Assembly (NCBI GenBank): GCA_022315425.1
Contig: JAIUPT010000008.1
Span: forward strand, 620,001-684,000
DNA length: 64,000 bases
Source of the DNA: Pseudevernia furfuracea
Lineage: Eukaryota; Ascomycota; Lecanoromycetes; Lecanorales; Parmeliaceae
Direction of reading: 5' to 3'
Positions 34,448 to 46,235 of the stretch are shown here, piece after piece. Position numbers and translations under genes: made by a program. Each line of letters starts with the position of its first letter. Position 1 is the stretch's first letter. Below the pieces are notes generated by a model. The model saw only the letters and a list, made by a program, of their open reading frames with translations. It was not told the origin of the DNA and did no database searches.

Positions 34448-36354
34448 CGATAGTCCGGACGGGCCTGGTCTACGATGATCAACTTGCTAACCTCATGATT
34501 GCCCGGAAAACGCAAATCGACGGCTGCTTTCAGCCTCACAAGCATGCGCAAGCGTACGAGGCTCGCGTCTTCCTCTTTTGTTGGCCATTTTCATTCTGAT
34601 GGACATGCGGACGGGCAGGAAAGGAAAGGGGGGAAAGGCTGTTTAAGGGAATGATTTAAGTCAGAATGTTTTGCAGCACGTGGAGGAGATTGGCTGGTGG
34701 TTCTTGTACCTGACTATGGCTGGAGACTGGAGGGTGTCTGTAGATGCAGTCAAGGAAAGCCTACCTCATCGAAATGGTTAGCTACTTGGTCGTCCGTTAG
34801 GTTGAGAAGGTCACTAAGGTAATGATTATCTTAGTCCTTGTGTACCTTAGAGTGCGTAAGGTAGATAGTAGAGTACTTTAGGCTTGCGTGTGCGGAGTAA
34901 GGTAGTAAGCGAGGCGAAGCTACTGCAGCTCGGAGGGCGAAAGAGTGAGTGTGGGGGAGTGGGGAGTGGGGAGTGGGGAGAGGAGTGGAGTGGGGAGTGG
35001 GGAATGGGGATTGGGTGGCTCAGTAGTGGCAGGATCAGATGCCAAGGATCGGCTCTCACGGCAAAACTTACCTACCTTACCTTACCTTAGTCCTTAGGTG
35101 CTTACTGCTCTAGAGCTTTTTACTTTTACGAAAGCATCGACTAACGAGTACGGGCAGTTCAGTTGACCTTGAAAAGGTGGAAAGGTGGAAAGGTTTTCCC
35201 TTGCCTCTTCTACACGTCTTATACTTGTGTACTTTACTGCGACGCCTGCTTTGCCTTAAAGCAAGGTAAAGGTAAAGTAAAGTAATGTAGTACCTAGATT
35301 ATGACTAAAAGAATTTGTGGGAAAAGAGAGCCAGAGGGGTAAGCAAAGTTAGCAAACTACCTGATGCCTAGCTACATTATTAACAACGCAAATTAATTAA
35401 ATAAAGTACCAAAGAGAAAGAAGAGGGAAAAAGTGAAAGAAATACTAGCATTCGCGTATCTCTCTAAACTCTCTCTCCCCTTTCCACGATTCTTGCGTAA
35501 TCTCTGCATTCCGCATACCACCATACTACATACAAACAAAGGCAAAAAAAAAAGCCCTGCAGCTCGGTCTCCAGATCGAATGATCTTTGATGCAACTTGC
35601 TTCATACAATCATTTCTTACGCTACGACGTGTTCGGAATACACCCTATCTCCATCCACATCCTCCATATCCCGAGCATCCTACCTTAGTCCCAAGGAACC
35701 CCACGCTGCGAAAATACTCGGAGTCCTAAAGTATGTACTCGCATACGGCCACTAAAGTTTAAAGGCACTTCCTACTCAAGCTGCATCATGCTGAGCACGG
35801 ACTCCAACAAGCTTCCTTGAGTGAGTGAGTGGTAAAGTATGGCTTCACCTTTCCTACCCTATGACCGGATATCATGGCATCGAGATAATTCCCTGCAAAT
35901 ACATCTTGCTCTGCATGCTTCAAAACATCTCTGCCTACAATCCCAACTGCGCCGATCCTGCATGTATTCGTCTTACCTTGTCTTATCCTTCTGTCCCATC
36001 ACTTCCTCTAGCAGTGGCTATTCGCTTACTCAGAGCATCCCGTTGTCTGAGCGCTCCCCAGCCGTGATCCTACCATTCCCGCTCCCCGTTGCTTCGCTGG
36101 GCGATACAGATCTGGTCTCGTGCATGAAGCAAAGACGAAGCAAACGGGAATGTATGGCAGAGACTTGTCCTTCTATCGTCCGCCTGCCGGAACCAGTGCC
36201 CACGTAGCACAGCTGATATCGTGCTTTGGGAGATGGGCTGGTTATGAAAATCCTCTCCGTTTAACTATCAAAAATCTTCGTGTCCAACCTTTCCGTGTGA
36301 CCTTTCTTTCCGCTGCCATCCATGTTACCCAACCGCTGATTGTTCGCCTTCGCA
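34448..36354. other. 1.9-kb gene-free, low-complexity region
   Basis: No supported gene. It contains a G-rich minisatellite (34951-35015), a belt of CTAAG/CCTTAG/TTACC words (34795-35295), an A-run near 35545, and pyrimidine-rich stretches. The right part may be the promoter and leader of the CASTOR-like gene. Confidence 0.55.
34951..35015. repeat. GGGGAGT minisatellite, G-quadruplex-prone
   Basis: About eight near-perfect copies of a 7-nt GGGGAGT unit with small variants (GGGGAAT, GGAGT). The plus strand has many runs of three to five G at short spacing, enough for several quadruplexes. Confidence 0.85.
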
Positions 36355-37683
36355 ATGGAGCAGTCAAGCCTTCTCATGTCGGCCAGAGTCCACTTCCTTG
36401 TAAGTCTGCCCCTTCAAAGCCAGTGGGGATATATCATGTTTTTCCACGTCTCATGAAAATTCGTATTGGGGCTGGTATTACTCTGAAAATATAACAACGT
36501 CCCGAACTCACTGCTGACTTGCTTTATCAAATTAGGAAGCACAGCTCAGCCTCATCCATATCCCCTTGGACCAATATCAGCATTACTTGCCTTTAGTTCT
36601 TCAGTTACTGTACCCGTCGGCCGCGAGTCCTAATGAAAATGTGCGCAACAGCGGATCATGGGCAAATAGGCAGGCTTTCTTGAACGTTTCTGTCACCTCT
36701 ATTGAATGCTCTATCGTCTGCGGAAAGGATGTGGCCGAAGACCTATTCAGATCAGCAATTGATCGGGCAGTATCATCACCTGGCGCCGATGGTGATCGTT
36801 ATGCTTCAATCTCTACGGAAGATTTTGTCGTTATCTCCGTAGAAGGCGCTGGCATGGAGGCCGGGCAGAGAGTGCTAGAATTGACAAGTCCTCTCGCTCT
36901 TGCTGGGATGTAAGCTTTGCTCGTTGCTAATTTTCATTAGAGGTCCTGACTATAAGCAGTTCACTTTTCTTTATCACCACGTACTATTCCGACTTTATCC
37001 TCGTCCCTGCAAAAGCCAAATGCCAGGTCGTCCGTGCCTTAGAAAATCGCGGGTTTGCATTCGAAAAGTCTTCAGAGTCCTATGTCAATTCTTCCGCCCA
37101 TCACCGGAACGCATCTTCGAGCTCCTCCTTGAGCTCCGGATTACCTTCGACTCCACCACCTACCAACATGACAGAGCTGCAGGCCCGCACCTTTGGATTG
37201 CTCAATCGCCACTCGATCGTTCCAATAGTACACTCTGAAATCCGCCTTGTCCAATGTGGAGGGCGAAATACCAATCCAAAAACATTTGTGGCCGACGAAT
37301 TAGCCCTTCAACACGGACTTACTAGGTGTCTCATTCACCAGCCCAAATTCTTGAGTGTGACCCTAACCAGAGATGAATCCGCTGGACTCCTTTTGGAGAA
37401 GCGACTTCTCCCTAATTTTGACTTGCCGGGCTCTGACAGTGTCCTACTCGGTGCTACTGAAGACTATCTCATCCCAATTGTTCTTAACCTAGGATCGTTG
37501 CCAATCGAAGCAAGTGGTATCGTCTGTGGGGTTGCAGGGAGACTTGTGGACGGACCCCTCCACCCGATTGAGATGACTTACCTCTCTACTGCCAAAGCTG
37601 GGACTGTTATGGTGAACGAGAGTGACCTTGATAGCGCAATGCAGGCACTGAGGCTCGGCGTGAGCGGCGAAATGCAGCTGTGA
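36355..37683 (+). CDS. CASTOR-like ACT-domain protein
   Basis: Exons 36355-36399, 36536-36909 and 36960-37683 give 380 aa. The first exon is 45 nt and the first intron 136 nt. The N-terminus EAQLSLIHIPLDQYQHYLPL leads into an ACT-like module ending ISLFFITTYYSDFILVPAKA, the pattern of CASTOR-type ACT domains. A Ser-rich linker follows, and a second ACT-like part near the end has EMTYLSTAKAGTVMVNESDL. Animal CASTOR1 senses arginine for TORC1; what the fungal relatives bind is not established, so the ligand is inference only. No catalytic domain is attached, suggesting a regulatory or sensor role. Confidence 0.8.
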
Positions 37684-38008
37684 TGAATGGACTCAGATCG
37701 TCGAGAACCAAAAGGCCTCAGAGATTGCGTTGCACCAGCAGAACGGATAACATGCCAAAAGATGGCTCAAAAGTTGACGGCGGCATTGAGCTTACCAGAC
37801 TTTAGAACAGCATACACAGGGACTTGAGACCCGACTGCCCGATCAACGTCGAGGCTGAAGCAATTGAAGCAGCAGTATGGCTTGCGCTTCTTCCGATTCA
37901 TTCAAGCAGTCCTTTGACCGAACGCGCGCATGCTACAAAAATTGCTTGTGTCGAGGGCTGTAGCCCACCATTACTTCCCCCGGTTTACCTACTCCGAGTG
38001 CAAACATA
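37684..38008. other. Convergent intergenic before MORG1-like gene
   Basis: 3' flanks of convergent genes. Nothing recognised. Confidence 0.5.
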
Positions 38009-39094
38009 TCACTCCGGCATGGCCCAAACACTGATGGTGCCTATTGGAGACTCAGCATGCATCTAGATCGCTTAGAAAGGAGTAGATACTCACCATCAAC
38101 CCCGGCACTAGCCCATTCCTTTTTTATCCCATTACAAGCTACAGCACTGGCCACCTTCCCGCCGTGCGCCTCGAATTTCTCGATCACCTTTCCCTCTAAC
38201 AAGTCCCAAGCATACAATTTCCCATCCTCACTTCCACTTATCACCACTGAGTCCGCCATGCCCAGACAGGATCTGATCCGATAGTCCTTGTTCGTATGGC
38301 CCCTGTAGCTTTGCAATAGTTGTCCGTTACCTTTGTCCACAAGTTTAATGGTCGAGTCAAGAGTAGAAAGTAGAACCGCGTTGCCATCTCGCGTTTGCTG
38401 GACAGATGTAATGGGTTCTGCAAGCACCTCCTATCAGCGACCTAGCACTCACGAATGAGAACAGACATACGGCCAATGACATCCACAAATATCATCCCCA
38501 TTCTCAAATCATAAACCCTCATCCTCCCATCCACGCTACCCGTCACGACCTCATGCCCCACCACATGCAAACTGCTCACACTATCCCTCGCCTCCTCAAG
38601 AACCTGTATTGCCTTCGTACTCTGGCTCTTGCAATCCCAAAACCTGACAGTAGCATCATAGCTCCCGCTAACGATCACACTGCCATCTTCCCCACCAAAA
38701 TCCACACAGTTGACGCGGCCGTAGTGCCCGCTCCATCTTTTCAACGTTCGAGCTGTAGCTACGTCCCAAAGGAAGACTTGCTTGTCGCCGCCGACGCTGG
38801 CGAACCGGGCGTTGTCGTCTGTGACAGCTAGATCGAGGACTTCGTGGCCGTGGGCGGAGTAGGTTTGGATGAGACCTGATTTGGGAGTGGAGCTGGACGC
38901 TTTCGAGGGGTTGTAGAGGTGGACGGAGCGATCACTTGAGCCGGTGAGGATCTATGGGGAAACAAAGCATTAGTTCCATAAGGGGAAGAAATGAGGGATC
39001 TCACGTATTGACCTGCCCCACGGCTATACGCCACGGCGTGGACGGCGCCTGAATGCCCGGAGAGAGTCGTCACTTGACGATTGGGAAATATCAT
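38009..39094 (-). CDS. MORG1/WDR83-like WD40 protein
   Basis: Exons 39094-39005, 38951-38471, 38417-38094 and 38040-38009 give 308 aa, made almost wholly of seven WD repeats. Examples are TTLSGHSGAVHAVAYSRGAG, ILTGSSDRSVHLYNPSKA, FASVGGDKQVFLWDVATART, VIVSGSYDATVRFWDCKS, VVISGSEDGKLYAWDLLEGK and the closing GVDGTISVWAMPE. The order and length match MORG1/WDR83, a scaffold reported for MAP-kinase modules and found in spliceosomal complexes. The last coding exon is 32 nt. The start is the first ATG; the codon before it is GTG. Introns of 53, 53 and 53 nt have standard donors (GTGAGA, GTATGT, GTGAGT). Confidence 0.9.
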
Positions 39095-39462
39095 CACATT
39101 TTTGGTTGTAGGGGACTCGTATGGAGCTCGCCTTTTCCTCTACGGTTGCGGAGTTTAGGCATTATTGGCTACTTTACTCTACGGGTACGAATGCAGGAAC
39201 GCCACGAAATGCCAACACTGTAGACCGCAGGATTGGAAAAGGTCATGCATTTGACGGCTTCATACTGCATTAACTGGGTACTAATAGTTAAAAGAGAGCT
39301 TGATCTCGCTAGACAGCAATCCACAGAGACTCCGAGGACGAAGAATGGAACACCCGCCACTGGCACTTAAGCTTTCGAGCTGCAAAGGTTTTCGAGTGCT
39401 GAGTAGGGGCACAAAATGCAAGTCCAAGAGCTTTTCCATCCGAATTGTACACAGAGCTAGTT
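39095..39462. other. Spacer between septin stop and MORG1-like start
   Basis: 368 bp with the promoter of the MORG1-like gene and the 3' flank of the septin gene. The septin frame is followed by other open stretches that are not coding. Confidence 0.5.
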
Positions 39463-40954
39463 CTAACGACGTCCGTGGCTTCGCTGAACACTGCCTTGCA
39501 TTGACTCCAGTTCCATCTCCAGTTGCTTGATACTGCAATATCGTCAGCGGGAGCTTCTGAAACCAAGATGTGGTGGGAAATACGTACGCAGCATGTGTGC
39601 TTTCGAGATCCTTGTTCAGGCGGTCACGCTCAGAGATCAACTTCTGCTCCCATGCTCTGAATCGATTCTCCTCCACCTTTACCTGCTCCGTGAATCTCTT
39701 GCGTAGGCTCTCTTCTTCCTCTTTGAACTTGGGATTGTCGAGCTTCCTTGGTCGGGCTTCGCCAAACTTCCTCGTCTCCATCTGCTGAGCGCGGTACGCT
39801 TCGTAGTGCATCTCTTCAGTGGTGTGAATTAGGTCCAGCATGTGAGTTCTAATGAGAATAGACCGCAGCTTCTTGAAATCACAGTGGTCTTCATTTTCAA
39901 CCTCTGCTACACCCCAAGAGTATTGACGTCCCTTCAGAACACGCCCGTCTTGGGTCTTCACATCCTTCTCAGATCCAATGACGGCGAACGGCATGGCTTC
40001 CGTCAAAGCCCGAGCGTGGTGGGCGGCAGCTTCGTCGTCTTCCTCTAGCGGTGGTTGATATATCTTGATTCCTTGTGCTTCAACAACAGTTCGGATCTAC
40101 AGGTCTGCGTCAGCTGCACTCAGAGCTACACAGAACCTCAAAGCAAACGTACTCTTCGCTTGAATGTAGCCAGATCGGCCGGACTCAGTGTATCAGCTTT
40201 GGCTACCACAGGAATGAGATTGACCCTGGAGCTCAAACGCTTCATGACCTCGATATCCAGGGGCTTTAGAGTATGGCCGGTCGGTCTGATGAAGTAAAGG
40301 CAGGCATGAACACGGAGATCGATCCTGTCGGCTCGGCGAGGTTGTTGTTCTTGCAACATGTACGACTCATGTTGATCGTCCAGGAATTCTATGATCGGCA
40401 TCCATGAGTCGCGGTTGTTGACGTAGTCGCCGAAGCCAGGAGTGTCAATGACGGTCAAGCGGACTGTCCCATCTCTTCAGAATAGGCACATCAATAAGCT
40501 CAGGCAGTTGAAGATCATACCCTTGAAGAATTTTTCTTCCAGCTCAGCCTTAGTGATCTCAATCTCAACGGTCTTGTCTACTTGCTTTGCATGGCGGCGC
40601 CTATGGTCTGCGTAGTTCTTGATGGTTGTCGAGAATAAGGTATTGATGAAGGTCGTCTTTCCCAGGCCTGATTCGCCTGCGACCTGGGATATATCAGCCT
40701 ATTCAAGTTACTCGCTTGAAACGTGTGGAAATACCATGATGGTGAATGCAGCTCCGCGTTTAGCAACGATCTTATGCCTAGACGCAAAAGTCAGTCAACG
40801 CTGGATTGTGCTTTTCGGGCACGTCAGAGGGTGTACCTCTGGTTCGGAAGCTACACCCAACGGCACATATTAGCAAATTCCTCGAGGCACGTGAGAATAG
40901 ACTCACATTGGCAATGCCAATTGGCGAAGCGGCCTCAGACATTGCTGGCGCCAT
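39463..40954 (-). CDS. aspC: Septin Cdc12/AspC
   Basis: Seven exons, 40954-40907, 40850-40837, 40777-40735, 40683-40521, 40463-40153, 40096-39588 and 39532-39463, give 385 aa. The second exon is 14 nt. The protein has SPIGIANLPNQRHKIVAKRG (polybasic membrane-binding element), P-loop AGESGLGKTTFINTL, G3 VIDTPGFGDYVNN, G4 PVVAKADTLSP, the septin unique element (GRQYSWGVAEVENEDHCDF) and a C-terminal coiled coil (EEEESLRKRF...KQLEMELESM). It polymerises with other septins at septa, tips and branches. The LPNQR core lies in the micro-exon and its joins, supporting the splice model. Five introns are 50-60 nt. Confidence 0.96.
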
Positions 40955-41313
40955 GTTAAAGCTCAACTTATAGGGTTCCGGGTAATTGAGGTCCAGGAGG
41001 TGGTCTGGTCAGTAAGCCAGAGACTTCCTGTCTCTTGCAATTGATAGAGGCGTTTGTTAGAGTCGGTTGAAACTGAACTGTTTAATAAGGGGAACTCTGG
41101 AAAGGGACAACTTTTCGCCGGTAACTACTTTAGCACTAGTGTTACGGTCGGAGCTTTCGGTTGTATGCACTACGGTAATTAATACATTTACTTTTGACCG
41201 AGGCGACCAAAGCTGTGAAATAAAATCTGTTTATTCGTGTGTAATCGGCAACGACACATGCTTTTCTACTCTTACCCTCTTATTCCTGAAGCCATATGTC
41301 TTAGATAGCCAAA
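40955..41313. promoter_or_regulatory. Divergent promoter, septin and pwp2
   Basis: 359 bp between divergent start codons. No factor sites are claimed and no coding signal was seen. Confidence 0.5.
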
Positions 41314-44300
41314 ATGAAGACCGAGTTCAAGGTATTGTTTCCCTTTTGTTCCTTATTGCCCATGCTTTTTGCAGAAACTAAGGCTTGGCAACAGTTCTCT
41401 AATCTGCTGGGCACAGTCTATTGCAAAGGAAACCTCCTTTTTACCCCGGATGGCACCTGTCTGCTGTCACCAGTTGGTAATCGCGTTACCGTGTTTGATC
41501 TGATCAAGTACGTGGCCCGGCTCCCGCAGCTTTGGCAAGTATGTTGTAAATCTAAGACTGACATTATCAGCAATAAGTCCTACACTCTTCCCCTTTCCCA
41601 CCGCCGAAATATCTCCCGCTTAGCCCTTAATCCGCGCGGAAATCTACTTCTCTCTGTTGACGAAGATGGCCGGGCCATCCTCGCCAACTTTCCTCGACGG
41701 CTTGCCCTTCACCACTTCTCTTTTAAAGCGCCTGTCTCCGCCCTAGCCTTTTCGCCTTCTGGTCACCATTTCGCCGTTGGAATTGGGCGATTTGTTGAAG
41801 TATGGAAAACACCTTCGACGCCAGATGTAAACACAAACGAGGGTCTTGAGTATGCGCCTTTTGTTCGGCATAGAGTGCATGCTGGGCACTACGATACCGT
41901 CCAGAGTATAGAATGGTCGAGCGACTCTCGCTTCTTCTTGAGTTCCGCAAAAGATCTTACAGCTCGAATATGGAGCCTCGATCCCGAAGATGGCTTTATC
42001 CCTACAACCCTAGCAGGCCACCGAGAAGGCGTTTTGGGTGCGTGGTTCTCAAGCGATCAGGAACAGGTAAGCCCAAAAACCTTTCGTTGCTGGAGCAAAG
42101 TCTGAGATCAAGTCAGATTTACACAATCAGCCAAGATGGTGCGCTCTTCACATGGAACTACTCGCAAATAGCAGACGCAAACGGCGAAGTCGACACTCGT
42201 GAAGATGATAAAGGTCTTCTGCAGTGGAGAATCGTACAACGACATTATTTTATGCAGAGCAATGCAAAGGTCAAATGTGCTGCATATCATGCCAAATCCA
42301 ATCTACTTGTAGTTGGCTTTTCCAATGGCCTGTTTGGATTGTATGAGCTCCCGGATTTCAACATGATACATACCTTGAGGTGCGCTCGATGTTAATTGAC
42401 TGAAACCAAAGACTGACAATGCTTTCATAGTATATCTCAAAATGAGATAGATTTTGTGGCTTTGAACAAGTCAGGGGAATGGCTGGCATTTGGTGCTTCA
42501 AAGCGTGGCCAACTTCTTGTTTGGGAGTGGCAATCAGAGTCCTACATCCTGAAACAGCAAGGCCACTTCGACTCCATGAATGCTTTGGTCTACTCTCCAG
42601 ATGGTCAACGTATCATTACCACCGCGGATGATGGCAAGATCAAGGTCTGGGACACAGAATCAGGCTTCTGTATTGTCACATTTACCGAGCATTCGAGCGG
42701 TGTAACTGCCTGCGAGTTCGCGAAGAGAGGGAACGTTCTTTTTACCTCAAGTCTTGATGGCTCAATCAGAGCGTGGGATCTGATAAGGTATCGGAATTTC
42801 AGGACATTCACAGCACCTACCCGATTGTCATTTACTTCTGTCGCTGTGGACCCCAGTGGTGAGGTCGTATGCGCGGGATCTCTGGACTCCTTTGACATCC
42901 ATATCTGGTCAGTCCAAACGGGCCAATTACTCGATCAGCTGTCCGGGCACGAGGGTCCAGTCGCAACTTTAGCATTTGCACCTTCCGGTGAGATCGTTGT
43001 AAGTGGGAGTTGGGATCACACAGTGCGGATATGGAGCATTTTTGGTCGAACCCAGACCAGTGAGCCAATACAGCTACAAGCGGATGTCCTCCATGTTGCA
43101 TTCCGCCCAGATTCGAAGCAGGTAGCCGTTTCTACTTTGGACGGTCAGCTAACTTTCTGGTCTGTCTCTGAAGCTAGTCAAGAAGCTGGTGTTGATGGTC
43201 GTCGTGATATCTCGGGCGGTCGAAAAGTTTCGGATCGCCGGACCGCTGCCAACGTCGCCGGAACAAAGTCTTTCAACTGTATAGCTTATAGTGCGGATGG
43301 TAGCTGCGTTATTGCTGGCGGAAATTCCAAATATATATGTCTCTATGACGTCCACTCCGGCACACTCATCAAGAAATTTACCGTTTCGGTCAACTTATCG
43401 TTGGAGGGCACCCAAGAATTTTTGAATAGCCACAATCTCACCGAAGCTGGTCCAAGACGCTTGATAGATGAGCAGGGTGAAGCTTCGGACCTCGAAGACC
43501 GCATCGACCGTACATTACCTGGCGCTACACGTGGTGACCTTTCTGTTCGGCGGACGCGGCCACAAGTGCGTGTACCAGCAGTTGCGTTCTCGCCAACGGG
43601 CAGAGCTTTCTGCGTCGCATCTACTGAGGGTGTTCTTGTCTATTCACTTGATAATGCCCTCCAGTTCGACCCTTTCGATCTCGACATCAATATCACGCCG
43701 GCTTCTACCCTGCAAGCCATCAAGGAGAAAGACTTTCTTCTTGCCCTCATCATGGCTTTCCGACTCAACGAGCGGCCTTTAATTCGTCGAGTCTATGAAG
43801 CAATTCCTGTTACTGGTGTCGTTCTTCTCGTCAAAGCATTACCTACCGCATACCTAGCCCGACTCCTGCGTTTCGTCGCCCAAGCTACCGATGAGAGTCC
43901 TCACCTCGAGTTCAATCTCCGATGGATTGAGGCTTTATTACATGCACATGGTCCCTACCTGAAAGATCACGCTACATCACTTGCCTCAGAGTTGCGAACC
44001 GTACAAAAGGCGATAGCGAAAATCCAGTCAGAGTTGGCTAGATTGGCGGATGATAATGTTTATGCGCTAGATTATCTACTTGCACAGCCGCTGTTTCCCG
44101 CAGAGTTGGATCGTGAGCCGAAGGAGATGCCCTTGATGGTGAATGGCAACGGTACTTTAGGTGATCATATGGATGAGAACATGGAAGGCGAATGGATTGG
44201 CCTGGACGACAAGGGGAGTGATGTAGGTTAGTATCTTAACAGAAATCCGTTTCAAATCGAACCTTTGCCCGTCTGACACGTAGAATCGTCACTGGCACCG

Positions 44301-44330
44301 TATTCTCCGAAAGACTCGGGCAAGGGATAG
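41314..44330 (+). CDS. pwp2: Pwp2 (Utp1), small-subunit processome WD40 protein
   Basis: Exons 41314-41331, 41395-41507, 41571-42066, 42117-42379, 42431-44226 and 44284-44330 give 910 aa. The first exon encodes MKTEFK only. Two tandem beta-propellers with many WD repeats (for example GRAILANFPRRLALHHFSF, DLTARIWSLDPEDGF, GKIKVWDTESGFCIVTF, GSWDHTVRIWSIFGRT) are followed by the Utp12 helical domain (KDFLLALIMAFRLNERPLIR, DNVYALDYLLAQPLF). Pwp2 is part of the UTP-B complex that binds the 5' ETS of pre-rRNA in the nucleolus. The first two introns are both 63 nt and stop-free. The gene ends 51 bp from the convergent prp45. Confidence 0.95.
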
Positions 44331-44381
44331 CAGTTGAGCTGATCTTTATGCCTTTGGTGGAGGTTATATTACAGAGGGCTT

Positions 44382-46235
44382 TCATCGACCGTCATCGTCT
44401 ACTCTCGTGCGCTTCGACGCTCTCTCCTCCGTCTCCTGCACCCCGTACCGCTTGTTCCCACCTGCGCTCCCCGTCACATCCCTTATCATCTCATCAATAT
44501 GGAAGGGATCCGCGGTATTCGAGATATCTTTTTCAAATTGCACCGGACCATCTCGCACCTCAGCATCAGCCGCGCCCTTGAACCCCTCCTTTGCTTTCCC
44601 TAACACTTCGAATCGATTGCTTTTCGCAATCTTGTCATACTCTTTCCCCCCAGCTTCCTCGTCGTCATCATCATCCACATTCGCCCGAGGCCTGTATATA
44701 CTGCTGATAGCGTCCTGAGCGGCGAAAAGAGGCTTGTCATAGGCTTGGTCTTCGTTGAATCCTGTATCAAATCCACTGGTCTGGTTGAAGAGACGCGAGT
44801 CCCACATCGATTCTGACGATTGCGTAGGCTTGGCTAGGCCCAAAGCCACCTTTTCGGAAATATCTCTGTTTTGCTCCCTTGCTAACATCTGGACTCGGCG
44901 TTCTGTGCCCATGCGCGACTGGCGAAGTTGTTTCTCATTCTCTTGCCTCCTCTCCCGCCGCATCTGTTCTCGTTCCCTTGTAGCTTCGTCCTCGCTGTCT
45001 GACCGACTGTAGGAGGACGATCGACTTCTACTGCCTGAAGGGGACCTTGCGTGTGATGTACGTCTCCCAGCCATCGATCGTTCCTCACGAGCTTTTTGTG
45101 CAAGCATGCGTAATTGATCTTCTTTCTCCATCCGTTCCCTTTCTGCGACCCTCTGCTGCATGGCCGCGCGTTGCTTCACCTCCTCCCTCGCATGACGGTC
45201 CGCAGTGAATAGAGCTTCCGCAAATTGGGCGAACTTATCGTTGATTGTAACGTCCTGTAGACCACGACCATCGGCCGCTAAGCGCTTGTCTAATGGCACG
45301 GTGTATCCTTTAGGATTCTTCCAGTTCGAAATGGGAGGAGGGATCTTCCAAGCCTCTTGATCTTCGGCAGTGAGTTTGCGTGGTGGCGAGTGCATTACCG
45401 GTGGCGGCGGAGACGGAGGGCCTCTGGGTATCTTCTTGTGTCTAGAACATATTGCAGTCAGTATTCGCTGCTCTGGAAAAGGAATGACTCCGAAATGTAG
45501 ACTTACTTGAATTTAGGGGGCTCCATGGGATCTTGTTGCCTCTCTACGATCTTCATGATCCTATCATTTTTGCGGGTGACATCTCCCATTTGATTCGCCG
45601 GGGTGTAGCGGACGTATGTAGGGTCGTTCCTGGTGATACCCTTGACATTCTTCGGCTTCTGGGCCGCTACAGCTCCAGAAACCAGTTTTGCCAGAGCATC
45701 CTTCGTCTTTTCCGTCTGCGCAGCGATCTCTTCTTCCGACGGTCGATCCAAGGATATTTCCCCAACATCCGCTCTTTGTCTTAGCGGAATGAGATCCTGA
45801 AAGCTGGTGTGGACAATCCGCTTGTCATTATGGCCTTGCCGAGCAATGGCGTCGTATTTGACCTTGCCCTCGGCATCTACTTGCACAGCTAAAGCATTTG
45901 ATGATGAAGAAGAAGACTTTCTGCCCATGTCGAGAGGGTACTGGGCCACTGGGATTTCTGGAAACGCCCCGCCATCGCCATAGTCCTCCGCTAACCTTGG
46001 GCGCCATCCTGTTCTTGATCCGTATGCTGGAGGTCCACTTCGCTGCGAGAGAGTCAGTCAAAGCCGCTGCTCTTGGAGGTAGACATGAGCTCACCTTAAG
46101 GACTACCTGTGTCTCATCTAAGGATCCAGGCCCGAGGATTCTTGAACCTCTTGATTGATTTGGTAATTCCTCATGTTCGCCGGTGTAGATTGGTTTGGGC
46201 AAAGCCTTTGCCAGTGACGTCGCAACAGAGATCAT
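44382..46235 (-). CDS. prp45: Splicing factor Prp45 (SNW1/SKIP)
   Basis: Exons 46235-46095, 46042-45507 and 45441-44382 give 578 aa. The N-terminal part has GPPAYGSRTGWRPRLAEDYG and FPEIPVAQYPLDMGRK. The SNW core is complete, including NDPTYVRYTPANQ, KKIPRGPPSPPPPVMHSPPR and the signature ISNWKNPKGYTVPLDKR. After it come a charged helical stretch, an RS-like segment, and the C-terminal motif SGFDTGFNEDQAYDKPLF. The protein is a component of the activated spliceosome (NTC-related) and a coregulator of transcription in animals. Both introns are short with good donors (GTGAGC, GTAAGT). Confidence 0.95.
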
